Positions 14,499 through 23,221 of a DNA stretch of 64,000 nucleotides are shown here, in pieces (the first letter of the stretch is position 1; each line of letters opens with the position of its first letter). This stretch comes from an uncultured Clostridia bacterium (lineage in GTDB: Bacteria > Bacillota > Clostridia > Christensenellales > Borkfalkiaceae), in assembly GCA_944354265.1 (NCBI GenBank), contig CALVPX010000003.1:18815-82814 (forward strand), in the 5' to 3' direction. Under the pieces are notes generated by a model. The model had not been told where the DNA came from. It saw nothing but the letters and a program-made list of their open reading frames with translations, and made no database searches. A program made the position numbers and the translations under genes.

Positions 14499-15683
14499 TT
14501 ACTTTTTTAAAAGTCCCTTAATTCTTTCCACGGCCTCTTTGGTGACTTCCTCGCTGCCGAAGGCGGTGAGGCGGAAGAAGCCCTCGCCGTTGGCGCCGAA
14601 GCCCGCACCGGGCGTGCCGACGACCTGAATATTTTCGAGCAGATAGTCGAAGAACTGCCAACTGTCCATGCCGTTCGGGCACTTTAGCCAAATATAGGGC
14701 GAGTTTTTGCCGCCCGTGTACCATATGCCGAGTTCGTCCATGCAGTCGGCGATTATCTTGGCGTTACGCTGATAGTATGCGATATTCTGCTTGATCTGCT
14801 GCTGTCCTTCGGGGGTGAACACAGCGGCAGCGCCGCGCTGAACAATGTAGGGCACGCCGTTGAACTTGGTGGTCTGACGCCTCAGCCACATTTTGTTGGC
14901 GGACATGCCGTCGCGTTCAAGGGCAAAGGGCACCACGGTGTAGCCGCAGCGCGTACCCGTGAAGCCCGCCGTCTTGGAGAAGGAGCAGAACTCTATTGCG
15001 CACGTCTTGGCGCCCTTCACCTGAAAGATTGAGCGGGCGAGATCATCCTCGGTTATGAAGCACTCATAGGCCGCGTCGTAGAGGATTACGGCGTTCTTTG
15101 CGTTGGCGTAGTCCACCCACTCCTTGAGCTGTGCCTTTGTGTATGCCGCGCCCGTGGGATTGTTGGGCGAGCAGAGATAGATTATGTCGGCGTCGACAGA
15201 GTAGTCGGGCATGGGCAGAAAGCCGTTCTGCGCCGTGGCGTTCATGTAGATGACCTTGCGGCCCGCCATGGTGTTGGTGTCGACATATACGGGATATACG
15301 GGGTCGGGGACGAGCACGACGTTGTCCTGCGCGAAGATATCAAGAATGTTGCCGAGGTCGGACTTGGCGCCGTCGGAGATGAAAATTTCGTCGGCTTCAA
15401 GCTGCACCCCGTTGGAGAAATAGTAGCCCTGAATGGACTGCTTTAAGAAGTCGTAGCCCTGCTCGGGGCCGTAGCCGCGGAATGTCTCCTTTTTCGACAT
15501 GTCGTCGACGCCCTTATGGAGCGCGTCGATGACCGCGGGCGCGAGGGGCAAAGTTACGTCGCCTATGCCGAGGCGGAGAATGCTTTTATCGGGATTGGCC
15601 GCCGAATATGCGGCGACCTTTTTGGCTATTGTGGAAAAGAGATAGCTCTGCGCTATGTCGTTGAAATGTGCGTTGAAATGCAT
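14499..15683 (-). CDS. dapL: LL-diaminopimelate aminotransferase
   Basis: PLP enzyme converting tetrahydrodipicolinate to LL-diaminopimelate in one step, bypassing the acylated DapD/E pathway. The 394-aa sequence has LRLGIGDVTLPLAPAVIDA, the fold-type I SPNNPTGAAY (about 178-187), DAAYECF and the PLP-lysine motif FCSFSKTAGFTGTRCGY. The DapL-specific FRGYGPEQGYDFL and an N terminus matching family members (MHFNAHFNDIAQSYLF) settle subfamily and start. The ATG has AAGG 9 nt upstream. It lies 16 nt downstream of pyrG, so the two are co-transcribed; dapF follows the same strategy 2.2 kb away. Confidence 0.95.
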   Translation of the reverse strand: MHFNAHFNDIAQSYLFSTIAKKVAAYSAANPDKSILRLGIGDVTLPLAPAVIDALHKGVDDMSKKETFRGYGPEQGYDFLKQSIQGYYFSNGVQLEADEIFISDGAKSDLGNILDIFAQDNVVLVPDPVYPVYVDTNTMAGRKVIYMNATAQNGFLPMPDYSVDADIIYLCSPNNPTGAAYTKAQLKEWVDYANAKNAVILYDAAYECFITEDDLARSIFQVKGAKTCAIEFCSFSKTAGFTGTRCGYTVVPFALERDGMSANKMWLRRQTTKFNGVPYIVQRGAAAVFTPEGQQQIKQNIAYYQRNAKIIADCMDELGIWYTGGKNSPYIWLKCPNGMDSWQFFDYLLENIQVVGTPGAGFGANGEGFFRLTAFGSEEVTKEAVERIKGLLKK

Positions 15684-15699
15684 ATGTGTGACCTTGAAT

Positions 15700-17301
15700 T
15701 TACTTTTTTTGGGAATATTTTACGGCGTACTTTATGAACTCCCTGAACACGGGGTGGGCGTGCTGAGGGCGGGACTTGAATTCGGGGTGGAACTGCACGC
15801 CGAGGTAGAAGTCGTTTGCAGGCACTTCCACGGCCTCTACGAGCATTCCGTCGGGCGAAGTTCCCGCAATGACCATGCCTGCGTCCTCTATCTGCTGTCT
15901 GAACTCGTTATTGAATTCATATCTGTGGCGGTGGCGCTCAGAGATGTTGTCCGTCTTGTACGCCTCCTTCATCTTGGGGCCGATAACTTTGCAGGGATAT
16001 GCGCCGAGGCGCATGGTTCCGCCCATCTTGACGCCGTGCTGATCGGGCATGAGGTCGATGACGGCGTGCTTGCTTTCGGGGTCGAATTCGGAGGAATTTG
16101 CGTCCTTATAGCCAAGAACGTTGCGGGCGTATTCAATGACGGCCGTCTGCATGCCGAGGCATATGCCGAGGTAGGGAACGTTGTGTTCGCGGGCGTACTG
16201 CGCGCAGAGCACCTTGCCCTCAATGCCGCGGTTGCCGAAGCCGCCGGGCACAAGAATGCCGTCGGCGTCCTTTAAAATCTGCGCCACGTTTTCGGGAGTT
16301 ATGGACTCGGTGTCCACCCAATCTATGTCGACCTTGGCGCCGTTTTCGTACCCCGCATGGGCGAGGGCTTCGGCGACGGAGAGATATGCGTCGTGCAGCT
16401 GAACATACTTGCCGCACAGGGCAATTTTTACCGTCTTGTCGCGGGCGGCTATGCGCTCGAGCATGCTCTTCCACTCGGTGAGGTCTATTTCGCGGGGATC
16501 GAGGTTGAGTATCTTGCAGACGATGGACGAGAAGTTGCTCGCCTCGAGCATTATGGGGCACTGATAGAGGACGGGAAGGGTCATATTCTCTATGCAACAT
16601 TCGGGTTCGACGTTGCAGAACATGGCGATTTTATCCTTTACGTCCTTGGGCATGTGCGCGTCTACGCGGGCGATTATGATGTCGGGATTTATGCCCATGC
16701 CCTGAAGCTCCTTTACGGAGTGCTGTGTGGGCTTGGATTTGAACTCCTCCGAGCCCGATATGTAGGGCACGAGGGAGACGTGGATGAAGCAGCAGTTTTC
16801 CCTGCCCACTTCGCGGGCGACCTGACGGATGGCCTCGATGAAGGGCTGACTTTCGATGTCGCCTATGGTGCCGCCGATTTCGGTTATTACCACGTCGGCA
16901 GAGGTCGTGCTCGCCACAGTATATATAAATGATTTAATTTCGTTGGTTATGTGCGGAATGACCTGAACGGTCTGCCCCAAGTACTCGCCGTTGCGCTCCT
17001 TGTTGAGGACGTTCCAATACACCTTACCCGTGGTAAGGTTGGAGTACTTGTTTAAATTTTCGTCGATAAAGCGCTCGTAATGGCCTAAATCGAGGTCGGT
17101 TTCGGCGCCGTCGTCGGTGACAAACACCTCGCCATGCTGATAGGGGCTCATTGTGCCGGGGTCGATATTGATGTAGGGATCGAGCTTCTGCGAAGCCACC
17201 TTATACCCCCTGCACTTCAAAAGCCTGCCGAGTGAGGCCGCCGTGATTCCTTTGCCGAGCCCCGATACTACGCCGCCCGTAACGAAAATGTACTTTGTCA
17301 T
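15700..17301 (-). CDS. pyrG: CTP synthase
   Basis: Glutamine-dependent amination of UTP to CTP. The N-terminal synthetase domain begins [19 protein letters not shown] (P-loop) and contains [20 protein letters not shown]. The C-terminal class I glutaminase has the nucleophile in YLGICLGMQ, and His/Glu in [11 protein letters not shown]. 533 aa is typical. The start at 17299-17301 has AGGAG at 7 nt; the frame continues 27 codons upstream without family similarity. It leads the pyrG-dapL operon. Small hairpins lie upstream, but no clear pyrG attenuator was recognised. Confidence 0.97.
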   Translation of the reverse strand: MTKYIFVTGGVVSGLGKGITAASLGRLLKCRGYKVASQKLDPYINIDPGTMSPYQHGEVFVTDDGAETDLDLGHYERFIDENLNKYSNLTTGKVYWNVLNKERNGEYLGQTVQVIPHITNEIKSFIYTVASTTSADVVITEIGGTIGDIESQPFIEAIRQVAREVGRENCCFIHVSLVPYISGSEEFKSKPTQHSVKELQGMGINPDIIIARVDAHMPKDVKDKIAMFCNVEPECCIENMTLPVLYQCPIMLEASNFSSIVCKILNLDPREIDLTEWKSMLERIAARDKTVKIALCGKYVQLHDAYLSVAEALAHAGYENGAKVDIDWVDTESITPENVAQILKDADGILVPGGFGNRGIEGKVLCAQYAREHNVPYLGICLGMQTAVIEYARNVLGYKDANSSEFDPESKHAVIDLMPDQHGVKMGGTMRLGAYPCKVIGPKMKEAYKTDNISERHRHRYEFNNEFRQQIEDAGMVIAGTSPDGMLVEAVEVPANDFYLGVQFHPEFKSRPQHAHPVFREFIKYAVKYSQKK

Positions 17302-17475
17302 TATATATTCTCCTGAGTAATTGCGCGTAAATGCGCGTTTTGCGGCATCGCCGCGTTCATATGTCGACCGTACAATCCGCACGGTAAAGTTCTTTAGTGA
17401 TTGCGTTTACCTTCGAGCGTTTGCAAGATGCCGCATCTTTTAGTTATCTTGAGCAAAGGCAGTACTATCTGCTCT
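17302..17475 (-). other. pyrG upstream region, no gene
   Basis: Contains two short inverted repeats (GCGGCGATGCCGC and GCGCATTTACGCGC in transcript sense), no open reading frame of credit and no confident promoter. Confidence 0.4.
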
Positions 17476-17587
17476 GTCATCTTGAGCGGAGCCGTAGGCG
17501 GAGTCGAAAGATCTTATTCGGTTTTATATCGAACAAGATACATTCGACTACGTTCGTCGCTTCGCTCCTCACTTCGCTCAGTATGAC
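17476..17587. repeat. GTCATCTTGAG / CTCAGTATGAC repeat
   Basis: Starts GTCATCTTGAGCGGAGCCG, carries GTCGAAAGATC and ATACATTCGACTACG, and ends CTCAGTATGAC. This is one of four related copies (also 28902, 36350, 49655). Confidence 0.8.
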
Positions 17588-17701
17588 AATGAGGTATATT
17601 ATTTTAAAGCCAAACCCTTCCGACGTGCTAAAGCACGCCACCTCCCCTTAACTAAGTGGAGGCTACAATGCGGTTTTGCGCCGCAGGCGCATAGCTACTC
17701 A

Positions 17702-17828
17702 CCACAACGCAACCTGAAAGGTTGCAATTCACGCGCCCGAGAAATTTGGTGAGTACAATGTGAAGAGTGCGGGGCGCAATTCACAAACGCGCAGCGTTTA
17801 ATTCACGCACACGCAGTGTGCATTTCAC
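17702..17828 (-). repeat. Composite hairpin-array element, half copy (reverse)
   Basis: Hairpins GCAACC/GGTTGC, GCGCCC/GGGCGC (33-nt loop), AAACG/GCGTTT and GCACAC/GTGTGC, separated by AATTCAC or ATTTCAC. Directly upstream are CACAAC core remnants and a GCGCCGCAGGCGCAT junction hairpin. Confidence 0.8.
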
Positions 17829-17878
17829 TGTTAACGGCGAGTTGGTGCATGTCCTCTAATGCACAACTCGCGTTAACC
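17829..17878 (-). repeat. Hairpin overlapping the dapF stop codon
   Basis: A ~22-bp imperfect stem (GTTAACG...GAGTTGTGCAT / ATGCACCAACTCGCCGTTAAC) whose left end includes the dapF TAA. The same hairpin closes the 185-bp elements at 23037 and 31210. It has no T-run and may act as a 3' stabiliser or terminator. Confidence 0.65.
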
Positions 17879-18715
17879 TATGTCTATCTCCCCCGTAAAT
17901 ACCAACGTTGCGCCGCCCTCCATATATACCGTATCCTTGGTGTATGTTATGGTGAGGTCGCCGCCGCGGAGATGCACTATTACGGGCGTATCCATGTCGG
18001 CGTATCCGTTGAGAACGGCCGCCACAGCCACGGCGCAGGCGCCCGTGCCGCACGCCCATGTTTCGCCGCTGCCGCGCTCCCATACGCGCATTTTAAGTTC
18101 GTTTTTGCGCATGACGCGCACAAATTCGGTATTTATTCTCTCGGGAAAGAGCGGACAGTTTTCAAACTGCGGGCCTATTTTTTCAAGATCGAGCCGCTCG
18201 GGTTCGGCAAACACAACGCAGTGGGGATTGCCCATGGAGACGAGGGTTATGCCCCACTCCCTGCCCGCAATATTTACGGGATAGTTAACTATCTTTTGCC
18301 CCTTTAAGGTTGAAGGGATGTCCTCGCCGTTTAAAATGGCGGCACCCATATCCACCTTTGCGGAGGAGACTTTGCCATCCGCGCCCAAAATGAAATCGAG
18401 CGTCTTTATGCCGGAGAGAGTCTCTATTGTGCAGTGTTCGCCCTTTACATAGCCCAAATCGTGCGCAAGCTTGCCTACGCACCTTATGCCGTTGCCGCAC
18501 ATTTTGCCTTCGGAGCCGTCGGCATTGAACATGGACATTTTGCAGTCCGCCACGGCCGAGGGACGGAGCAGAATTACGCCGTCGCCGCCGATGGAAAAGT
18601 GCCTGTCCGACAGGCGGACGGACAACTCGCCGGGGTTGGAGATGTCCTCCTCCATGCAATCGAAGTATATATAGTCGTTGCCGATGCCGTGCATCTTGTA
18701 AAATTTTCTGAGCAT
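17873..18715 (-). CDS. dapF: Diaminopimelate epimerase
   Basis: PLP-independent epimerase converting LL- to meso-diaminopimelate for lysine and peptidoglycan. The two catalytic cysteines sit in NADGSEGKMCGNGIRC (near residue 72) and WACGTGACAVAV (near 224). The N terminus LRKFYKMHGIGNDYIYFDC matches the family and supports the ATG at 18713-18715. 280 aa is normal. It acts directly downstream of DapL. Its stop codon lies inside a long hairpin shared with the nitrogen-gene 3' elements. Confidence 0.96.
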   Translation of the reverse strand: MLRKFYKMHGIGNDYIYFDCMEEDISNPGELSVRLSDRHFSIGGDGVILLRPSAVADCKMSMFNADGSEGKMCGNGIRCVGKLAHDLGYVKGEHCTIETLSGIKTLDFILGADGKVSSAKVDMGAAILNGEDIPSTLKGQKIVNYPVNIAGREWGITLVSMGNPHCVVFAEPERLDLEKIGPQFENCPLFPERINTEFVRVMRKNELKMRVWERGSGETWACGTGACAVAVAAVLNGYADMDTPVIVHLRGGDLTITYTKDTVYMEGGATLVFTGEIDIG

Positions 18716-18829
18716 TTTGATATCCGGTGCAAATTATTTTAAAAATGCGGCGGAGCGCCGTACCTGTTCTATAATACTATATCACACTGCAAGCTTTTTG
18801 GCAAGTGATTGCCGCATTGTCACTACAAT

Positions 18830-18855
18830 AAAAAAAGCACGGCATTATGCCGTGC
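18830..18855 (-). terminator. Intrinsic terminator downstream of the glutamate synthase operon
   Basis: On the minus strand, GCACGGCAT / ATGCCGTGC (9-bp stem, 1-nt loop) is followed by TTTTTTT. It would end the operon after the structured element at 19024-19203. Confidence 0.8.
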
Positions 18856-18859
18856 CTTA

Positions 18860-19023
18860 GATTGATGATTTTTTTGGGGATTCAAGGGGGGATATATATT
18901 TTTTATATCCTTATTGAAAGCGGTAAGGTGTAATTTGTATATCCCTCCGTCTTGCTCCGCAAGCCACCTCCCTTTTGCAAGGTAGGCCACAATAATGTTT
19001 TGCGCCAAAGGCGCATAATTACG
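18860..19023. repeat. Degenerate TIR/repeat remnants, no gene
   Basis: Holds a degenerate copy related to the CTTGTGTAAAGGG elements (CTCCGTCTTGCTCCGCAAG, GCCACCTCCCTTTTGCAAGG) and the junction hairpin GCGCCAAAGGCGCATAATT that recurs at 31190. Confidence 0.5.
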
Positions 19024-19203
19024 TTTTGCCCCAAAACCACGCTTTTGGGGCAAAGGCCCCAATTTGCTGCGGTCAGCAGCCTCAGCACAGTGAATTGCCG
19101 CGACTTTTTTATATGTGGGCTATCTTATGGTCGCGGCAAGAGCGCGTGGCGCTAAAATCACGGAAAGTTGGTGCGCGTCGCCAGCGCACAACTTTCGTGA
19201 ACT
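19024..19203 (-). repeat. Structured 3' element, copy 1 (after the GXGXG gene)
   Basis: In transcript sense, a hairpin containing the stop region (AAAGTTGTGCGC...GCGCACCAACTTTC) is followed by a small stem AGCGCCACGCGCT. Then comes TTGCCGCGAC...GTCGCGGCAA with the conserved loop TAGCCCACATA, CTGCTGACCGCAG, and a GCCCCAAAAGCG...TTTTGGGGC stem. Copies 2 and 3 preserve the order and pairing with changed stem sequences. Confidence 0.75.
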
Positions 19204-19930
19204 AGTTATCTGTATACATCTGCTTATACGGGTTCTTTGTGTCGGGGCGAAGGACGGTGTAGTTGGCCTTTAAGAGCATCTCTGAATCGTATTCGGGGAA
19301 GTAAGTGCAGTAATCGCGCACGATTTCGACGAGTTCGGGGATGTCCTCGCCGAAGACGACTTCGGCAGAGATTTGCGAAGGTATTCTGTGGGGCAGTTTT
19401 TCGCAGCGCAGGTACATTACCCCGCCGTGCATGCCCGTGCCGCAGAAGTTGTTCATTATGGGCAGCCCGTCGTCGTTCTGACCGAGGACGACTATTATGC
19501 CGCCCGCCTGATATTCGCCGAGGAAGGAACCTGCCCTGCCGCCGACGACTATTATGGGCTTTAAATCCCTGTAGGCCTTCATGTGTATGCCGGCGCGGTA
19601 GCCCGTGTTGCCCTTGATATATATCTTTCCGCCGCGCATGGCATAGCCCGTGGCGTCGCCCGCGTTGCCGTGGATGATTATGGCGCCGCCGTTCATGGTG
19701 TCGCCCGTGGCGTCCTGAGCGTTGCCGTTGACAACCACGTCGCAGCCGTTGAGGTACGCGCCGAGGGCGTTGCCGGGCGTGCCGTTGATTGTTATTTTTT
19801 TGCCGGACAGCCCCGTTGCTATGTAGCGCTGACCTATGCAGCCGTTGATTGTAACTTCGGCGTCGCGGCTTTCGCGCACTTTTTTATTGAGAATTGAGAA
19901 GTGGGTGTTCTCGTCTACGTTTATGACCAT
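19202..19930 (-). CDS. Glutamate synthase GXGXG (alpha-subunit domain 3) protein
   Basis: A stand-alone 242-aa version of the C-terminal right-handed beta-helix of glutamate synthase large subunit. Repeated glycine turns (GCIGQRYIATGLSG, GTPGNALGAYLNG, GNAQDATGDTMNGG, GNAGDATGYAMRGG, GNTGYRAGIHM) form the GXGXG helix, which is structural and helps position domains around the ammonia channel. In archaea and many anaerobes this domain is a separate gene, as here. It is last in the six-gene operon, 2 nt after the FAD oxidoreductase, and its stop lies at the edge of the structured 3' element. Confidence 0.93.
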   Translation of the reverse strand: MVINVDENTHFSILNKKVRESRDAEVTINGCIGQRYIATGLSGKKITINGTPGNALGAYLNGCDVVVNGNAQDATGDTMNGGAIIIHGNAGDATGYAMRGGKIYIKGNTGYRAGIHMKAYRDLKPIIVVGGRAGSFLGEYQAGGIIVVLGQNDDGLPIMNNFCGTGMHGGVMYLRCEKLPHRIPSQISAEVVFGEDIPELVEIVRDYCTYFPEYDSEMLLKANYTVLRPDTKNPYKQMYTDN

Positions 19931-19932
19931 AA

Positions 19933-21165
19933 TTATACCTTTTGTGCAAGTTTGGCCTTGCGCACCGCCTTGGAGTATGCGAGCAGTTGGGGGTGGTCCT
20001 TTAAAAGTTCGAAGTCGACGGTGCCGAGGTCGACCTTGTCGCGCACAAGTTGGGTATATATACCTGCGCGCAGGAAGTCGTTGATGAGGATGAAGCCGAC
20101 GAGCTTATTGTCCTTTACGAACAGTTTTTTGTAGATATCCCCCGCAATATGGCTTAAACACTCGCCCTCGTACACGCCCGCGGTGAGTATGTGCGAGCCG
20201 AAGAAGCCGATGGCGTTCATGGGAATGGCGTTGGTCTGTTGAGCCTCTCCCCCCGCCATGTTTATGCCTGCGACCTTGCCCTGAAAATATGCGTTGGGCA
20301 ACAGCGCGAGCACGCGGTTGGAGCCGATAGAACTGTCGTAACCCTCGGCGCAGTCGCCCGCGGAGTAGATATCGGGCAATGAAGTGCGCATGTGGGTGTC
20401 GACGACGATGCCGCGGTTGACGTTGCCGCCCGCATCCCTGACAAGTTCGGTATTGGCGCGCACGCCCACGGCGACGACGAGGATATCGAAGGCAATTTCC
20501 TGCCCGCTGTTCTTTAAGGTGACCTTTTTGCCCTCAAACTTTGCGGCGCAGTCGTTTAAGATAAACTTTACCCCCTTGCCCTCGAGCTGACGCTGTATTA
20601 TCGCCGCGCCCTCGCTGTCGAGAATGGAGGGAAGAATTCTGTCGGCAAGGTCGACGACGGTTACGGAGCCCACCCTGTCTAAAATGCCCTCCACGCACTT
20701 GAGGCCGATGAGGCCTGCGCCGATGACGAGCACCCTCTTCTTGGGCGAGAGAACCTTCTCTAAGGCGTCCATGTCGTCCATGGTCATGAAGGAAAACCTG
20801 TCCCTGACCCCGTCAAGCCCGTCCATGGGCGGAACGAAGGGGCGGGAACCCGTGGCGACGAGCAATTTGTCGTATTCAACCTCCTGCCCGTCCGACAAAG
20901 TGACACCCTTAGCCTTGGCGTCGATTGAGACGACGCGCTCGCCCAAAAGCGTGGTTACGCCGTTCTTCTCGTAAAAATCGTCGGGGCGGTACTTCATGTT
21001 TTCGCGTGAAGTGGCGCCCATGAGGCAGTAGGATATGGTGGGTCTGCCGTAGCAGTGGTGTTTTTCGTCGGAGATGACGGTAATTTCGCCCGCCGTATCG
21101 ATTGAGCGTATGCCCTCGATGCAGGCGACGGCGGCAGTTGAGTTGCCGATTATAACGTATTTCAT
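19933..21165 (-). CDS. NAD(P)/FAD-dependent oxidoreductase of split glutamate synthase
   Basis: A 410-aa two-dinucleotide-fold flavoprotein: N-terminal FAD fold VIIGNSTAAVACIEGI (the usual GxGxxG is GNSTAA here), a second NAD(P)-binding GxGxxG in VLVIGAGLIGLKCVEG (about 145-160), and the FAD-closing IYSAGDCAEGYD (about 283-294). It resembles NADH-nitrite-reductase/rubredoxin-reductase-type enzymes. In this operon it presumably delivers electrons from NAD(P)H to the ferredoxin subunit and the FMN glutamate synthase core. One nucleotide separates it from the ferredoxin gene. Confidence 0.88.
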   Translation of the reverse strand: MKYVIIGNSTAAVACIEGIRSIDTAGEITVISDEKHHCYGRPTISYCLMGATSRENMKYRPDDFYEKNGVTTLLGERVVSIDAKAKGVTLSDGQEVEYDKLLVATGSRPFVPPMDGLDGVRDRFSFMTMDDMDALEKVLSPKKRVLVIGAGLIGLKCVEGILDRVGSVTVVDLADRILPSILDSEGAAIIQRQLEGKGVKFILNDCAAKFEGKKVTLKNSGQEIAFDILVVAVGVRANTELVRDAGGNVNRGIVVDTHMRTSLPDIYSAGDCAEGYDSSIGSNRVLALLPNAYFQGKVAGINMAGGEAQQTNAIPMNAIGFFGSHILTAGVYEGECLSHIAGDIYKKLFVKDNKLVGFILINDFLRAGIYTQLVRDKVDLGTVDFELLKDHPQLLAYSKAVRKAKLAQKV

Positions 21166-21166
21166 A

Positions 21167-21613
21167 TCATCCGCGCTCCTCGTAAACGATTGCGTTGTTG
21201 GGGCAGTGCTTTACGCAGTTGGGTTCGCCGGCGGTGTTGTCCGTGCACAGCATGCACTTCTGCGCCGTCTTGCCGTCGGGCGCGGGCATGATTGCGCCGA
21301 AGGGGCAGACGAGCACGCAGGTGAAACAGCCCACGCACTTGTCCCTGTCTATGCGCACCATGCCTTCGTCGTCCTTGGAAAGGGCGCCGGCTATGCAGCT
21401 TTGAACGCATATGGCGTTTGTGCAGTGGCGGCAGTTGACCGCAAAGTTTACGGGCGCTTTTTCGCCGCCTTCAACCTGTATACGGGGGATAAATTCGCCC
21501 GTTCTGCCCTTGAGCTTGAACATTTCGTCCAAACCGGAGTTGGCAAACATGCACTCGTACTCGCACATGTGGCAGCCGAGGCACCATTCTTCGTTTACAT
21601 AAATTCTCTTCAT
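21167..21613 (-). CDS. Multi-cluster 4Fe-4S ferredoxin subunit
   Basis: 148 aa with repeated cysteine motifs: CLGCHMCEYEC (residues 11-21), CRHCTNAICVQSC (about 61-73), CVGCFTCVLVCP (about 93-104) and CMLCTDN...CVKHCP (about 120-136). This makes up to four 4Fe-4S clusters, the HycB/DMSO-reductase-B type arrangement. Placed between purA and the FAD oxidoreductase, it is most likely the electron-transfer subunit linking that flavoprotein to glutamate synthase. ATG at 21611-21613. Confidence 0.9.
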   Translation of the reverse strand: MKRIYVNEEWCLGCHMCEYECMFANSGLDEMFKLKGRTGEFIPRIQVEGGEKAPVNFAVNCRHCTNAICVQSCIAGALSKDDEGMVRIDRDKCVGCFTCVLVCPFGAIMPAPDGKTAQKCMLCTDNTAGEPNCVKHCPNNAIVYEERG

Positions 21614-21660
21614 TTAAGCTCCGCGCGCATTTTACGGGAAGCGCGTTATGTTTGATTTTT

Positions 21661-22941
21661 TTAGTCCATGACGATGCAGGCGTCGCGCTCTGCGCCGACG
21701 GACACATATTTTATCTTGCAGTTGCAAAGTTTTTCGATGAGGCGGATGTAGTCGAGAGCCTCCTTGGGGAGGTCCTCAGCCTTTCTGCACTTGGATATAT
21801 CGCAGTTCCAACCCTTGACCTTTTCATAGACGGGCTTGCACAGGTCGAGCACGTCGGTGAAGGGGAATTCGTCGATGACCTTGCCGTTGAGCTCGTAGTG
21901 GGTGCAGATTTCGATCTCCTCGTAGCTGTCGAGCACATCGAGCTTGGTGAGGGCGATTTCGTCGGCGCCCTGACACCTTATGCCGTAACGGGAGGCGACC
22001 ACGTCGAAGGGGCCCACTCTCCTCGGCCTGCCCGTGGCAGCGCCGTATTCGCCGCCAAGTTCGCGCAGTTTATCGGCCTTTTCGCCGAAGTATTCGCAGG
22101 TGAAGGGGCCTGCGCCGACGCAGCTTGAATAGGCCTTCATTATGCCGATGGATTTGTCGAGCTTGAGGTTGGGCACGCCCGCGCCGATGGGCGCATAGGC
22201 GGCTATAGTCGACGACGACGAGGTGTAGGGCACTATGCCGTAGTCGATATCCCTGAGGGCGCCGAGCTGAGCTTCGAACATTATCTTCTTGCCCTCGGCA
22301 TGCGCCTTGTTGAGGTATATGCCCGTATCGATTATGTAGTCCTTGAGTATGGTGCCGTATTCCTCGAAGTAGGCCTTCATGTCGGCCACGCTGACGGGCG
22401 TGAAGCCGTAGGCCTTGATGGTCATGTTCTTCCACTCCACAATGTCGGGCAGACGCTTGTAGAGAAGGTCTAAATTTAAAAGTTCGCCCATGCGGAAGGC
22501 CTTTTTGAGGTATTTATCGGCATAGACGGGGGCGATGCCGCGGCGGGTGGAGCCGTAGGGCTTGCCCGTGGCCTTTGTAAGCCTGTCCTCCTCCATTATG
22601 TCCTGCAGAACGTTGTAGGGCATGGTGATTATGGCTTTATCTGAAATTTTTAAATTTTCGGGAGTAATGCTGATGCCCGCCTTGCGCAGCTTGGCAATTT
22701 CGCCGCAGAGATGTTTTAAGTCGATGACCATGCCGCAGCCCATTACGTTGACGACGTTTTCGCGCAAGATGCCCGAAGGGAGCAGATTTAAAATAAACTT
22801 GCCCCTGTCGTTGACGACGGTGTGTCCGGCGTTGTTGCCGCCCTGATAGCGGCAGACGATGTCGTAGTCGCGAGAAAGCAGGTCTACCATTCTGCCCTTG
22901 CCTTCGTCGCCCCAATTGATTCCACAGATACTTGTTAACAT
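21661..22941 (-). CDS. purA: Adenylosuccinate synthetase
   Basis: GTP-dependent condensation of IMP with aspartate, the first committed step to AMP. The N terminus is SICGINWGDEGKGRMVDLL (P-loop GDEGKGR with catalytic Asp), followed by CRYQGGNNAGHTV (catalytic His), GSTRRGIAPVYADK, the IMP/GTP contacts TGRPRRVGPFD and TKLDVLD, and a C-terminal VSVGAERD (GTP/base site). 426 aa is standard. It is embedded between the FMN core and the ferredoxin of split glutamate synthase, so purine synthesis and nitrogen assimilation are transcribed together, although a structured element and 280 nt separate it from the FMN-core gene. Confidence 0.97.
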   Translation of the reverse strand: MLTSICGINWGDEGKGRMVDLLSRDYDIVCRYQGGNNAGHTVVNDRGKFILNLLPSGILRENVVNVMGCGMVIDLKHLCGEIAKLRKAGISITPENLKISDKAIITMPYNVLQDIMEEDRLTKATGKPYGSTRRGIAPVYADKYLKKAFRMGELLNLDLLYKRLPDIVEWKNMTIKAYGFTPVSVADMKAYFEEYGTILKDYIIDTGIYLNKAHAEGKKIMFEAQLGALRDIDYGIVPYTSSSSTIAAYAPIGAGVPNLKLDKSIGIMKAYSSCVGAGPFTCEYFGEKADKLRELGGEYGAATGRPRRVGPFDVVASRYGIRCQGADEIALTKLDVLDSYEEIEICTHYELNGKVIDEFPFTDVLDLCKPVYEKVKGWNCDISKCRKAEDLPKEALDYIRLIEKLCNCKIKYVSVGAERDACIVMD

Positions 22942-23036
22942 GATTTTTGTCCCCTATTTTTTATTTTAAATCCGCAGGCGGCTCTCTTCGCCGCGGAATA
23001 ATACCGCAGTTGTTGATTTTTTATCAATTAATAAGT

Positions 23037-23221
23037 GTTTTGCCCCAAAACCGCGCTTTTGGGGCAAAGGCCCCAATTTGCGCATACCTGCGCCTCAGCG
23101 GTGGGAATTGCCGCGATTATATACTCGTGGGCACTTAAAATATCGCGGCAAGGGCGGCAGAGCCGCCAAAACTAACTGAAAGTGGATGCCATCGGCCATG
23201 GCAACACTTTCGTTAACTTTG
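23037..23221 (-). repeat. Structured 3' element, copy 2 (after the FMN core gene)
   Basis: Same order as copies 1 and 3: stem AACGAAAGTG...CACTTTC next to the stop, GGCGGC/GCCGCC, TTGCCGCGAT...ATCGCGGCAA with GCCCACGAG in the loop, and GCCCCAAAAGCG...TTTTGGGGC. Several stem positions differ from the other copies on both sides of the helix. Confidence 0.75.

Noticed and set aside
18823-19062. Minus-strand ORF of 79 residues
   Set aside because: It reads through a terminator and repeat remnants, has no ribosome-binding site and has low-complexity composition.
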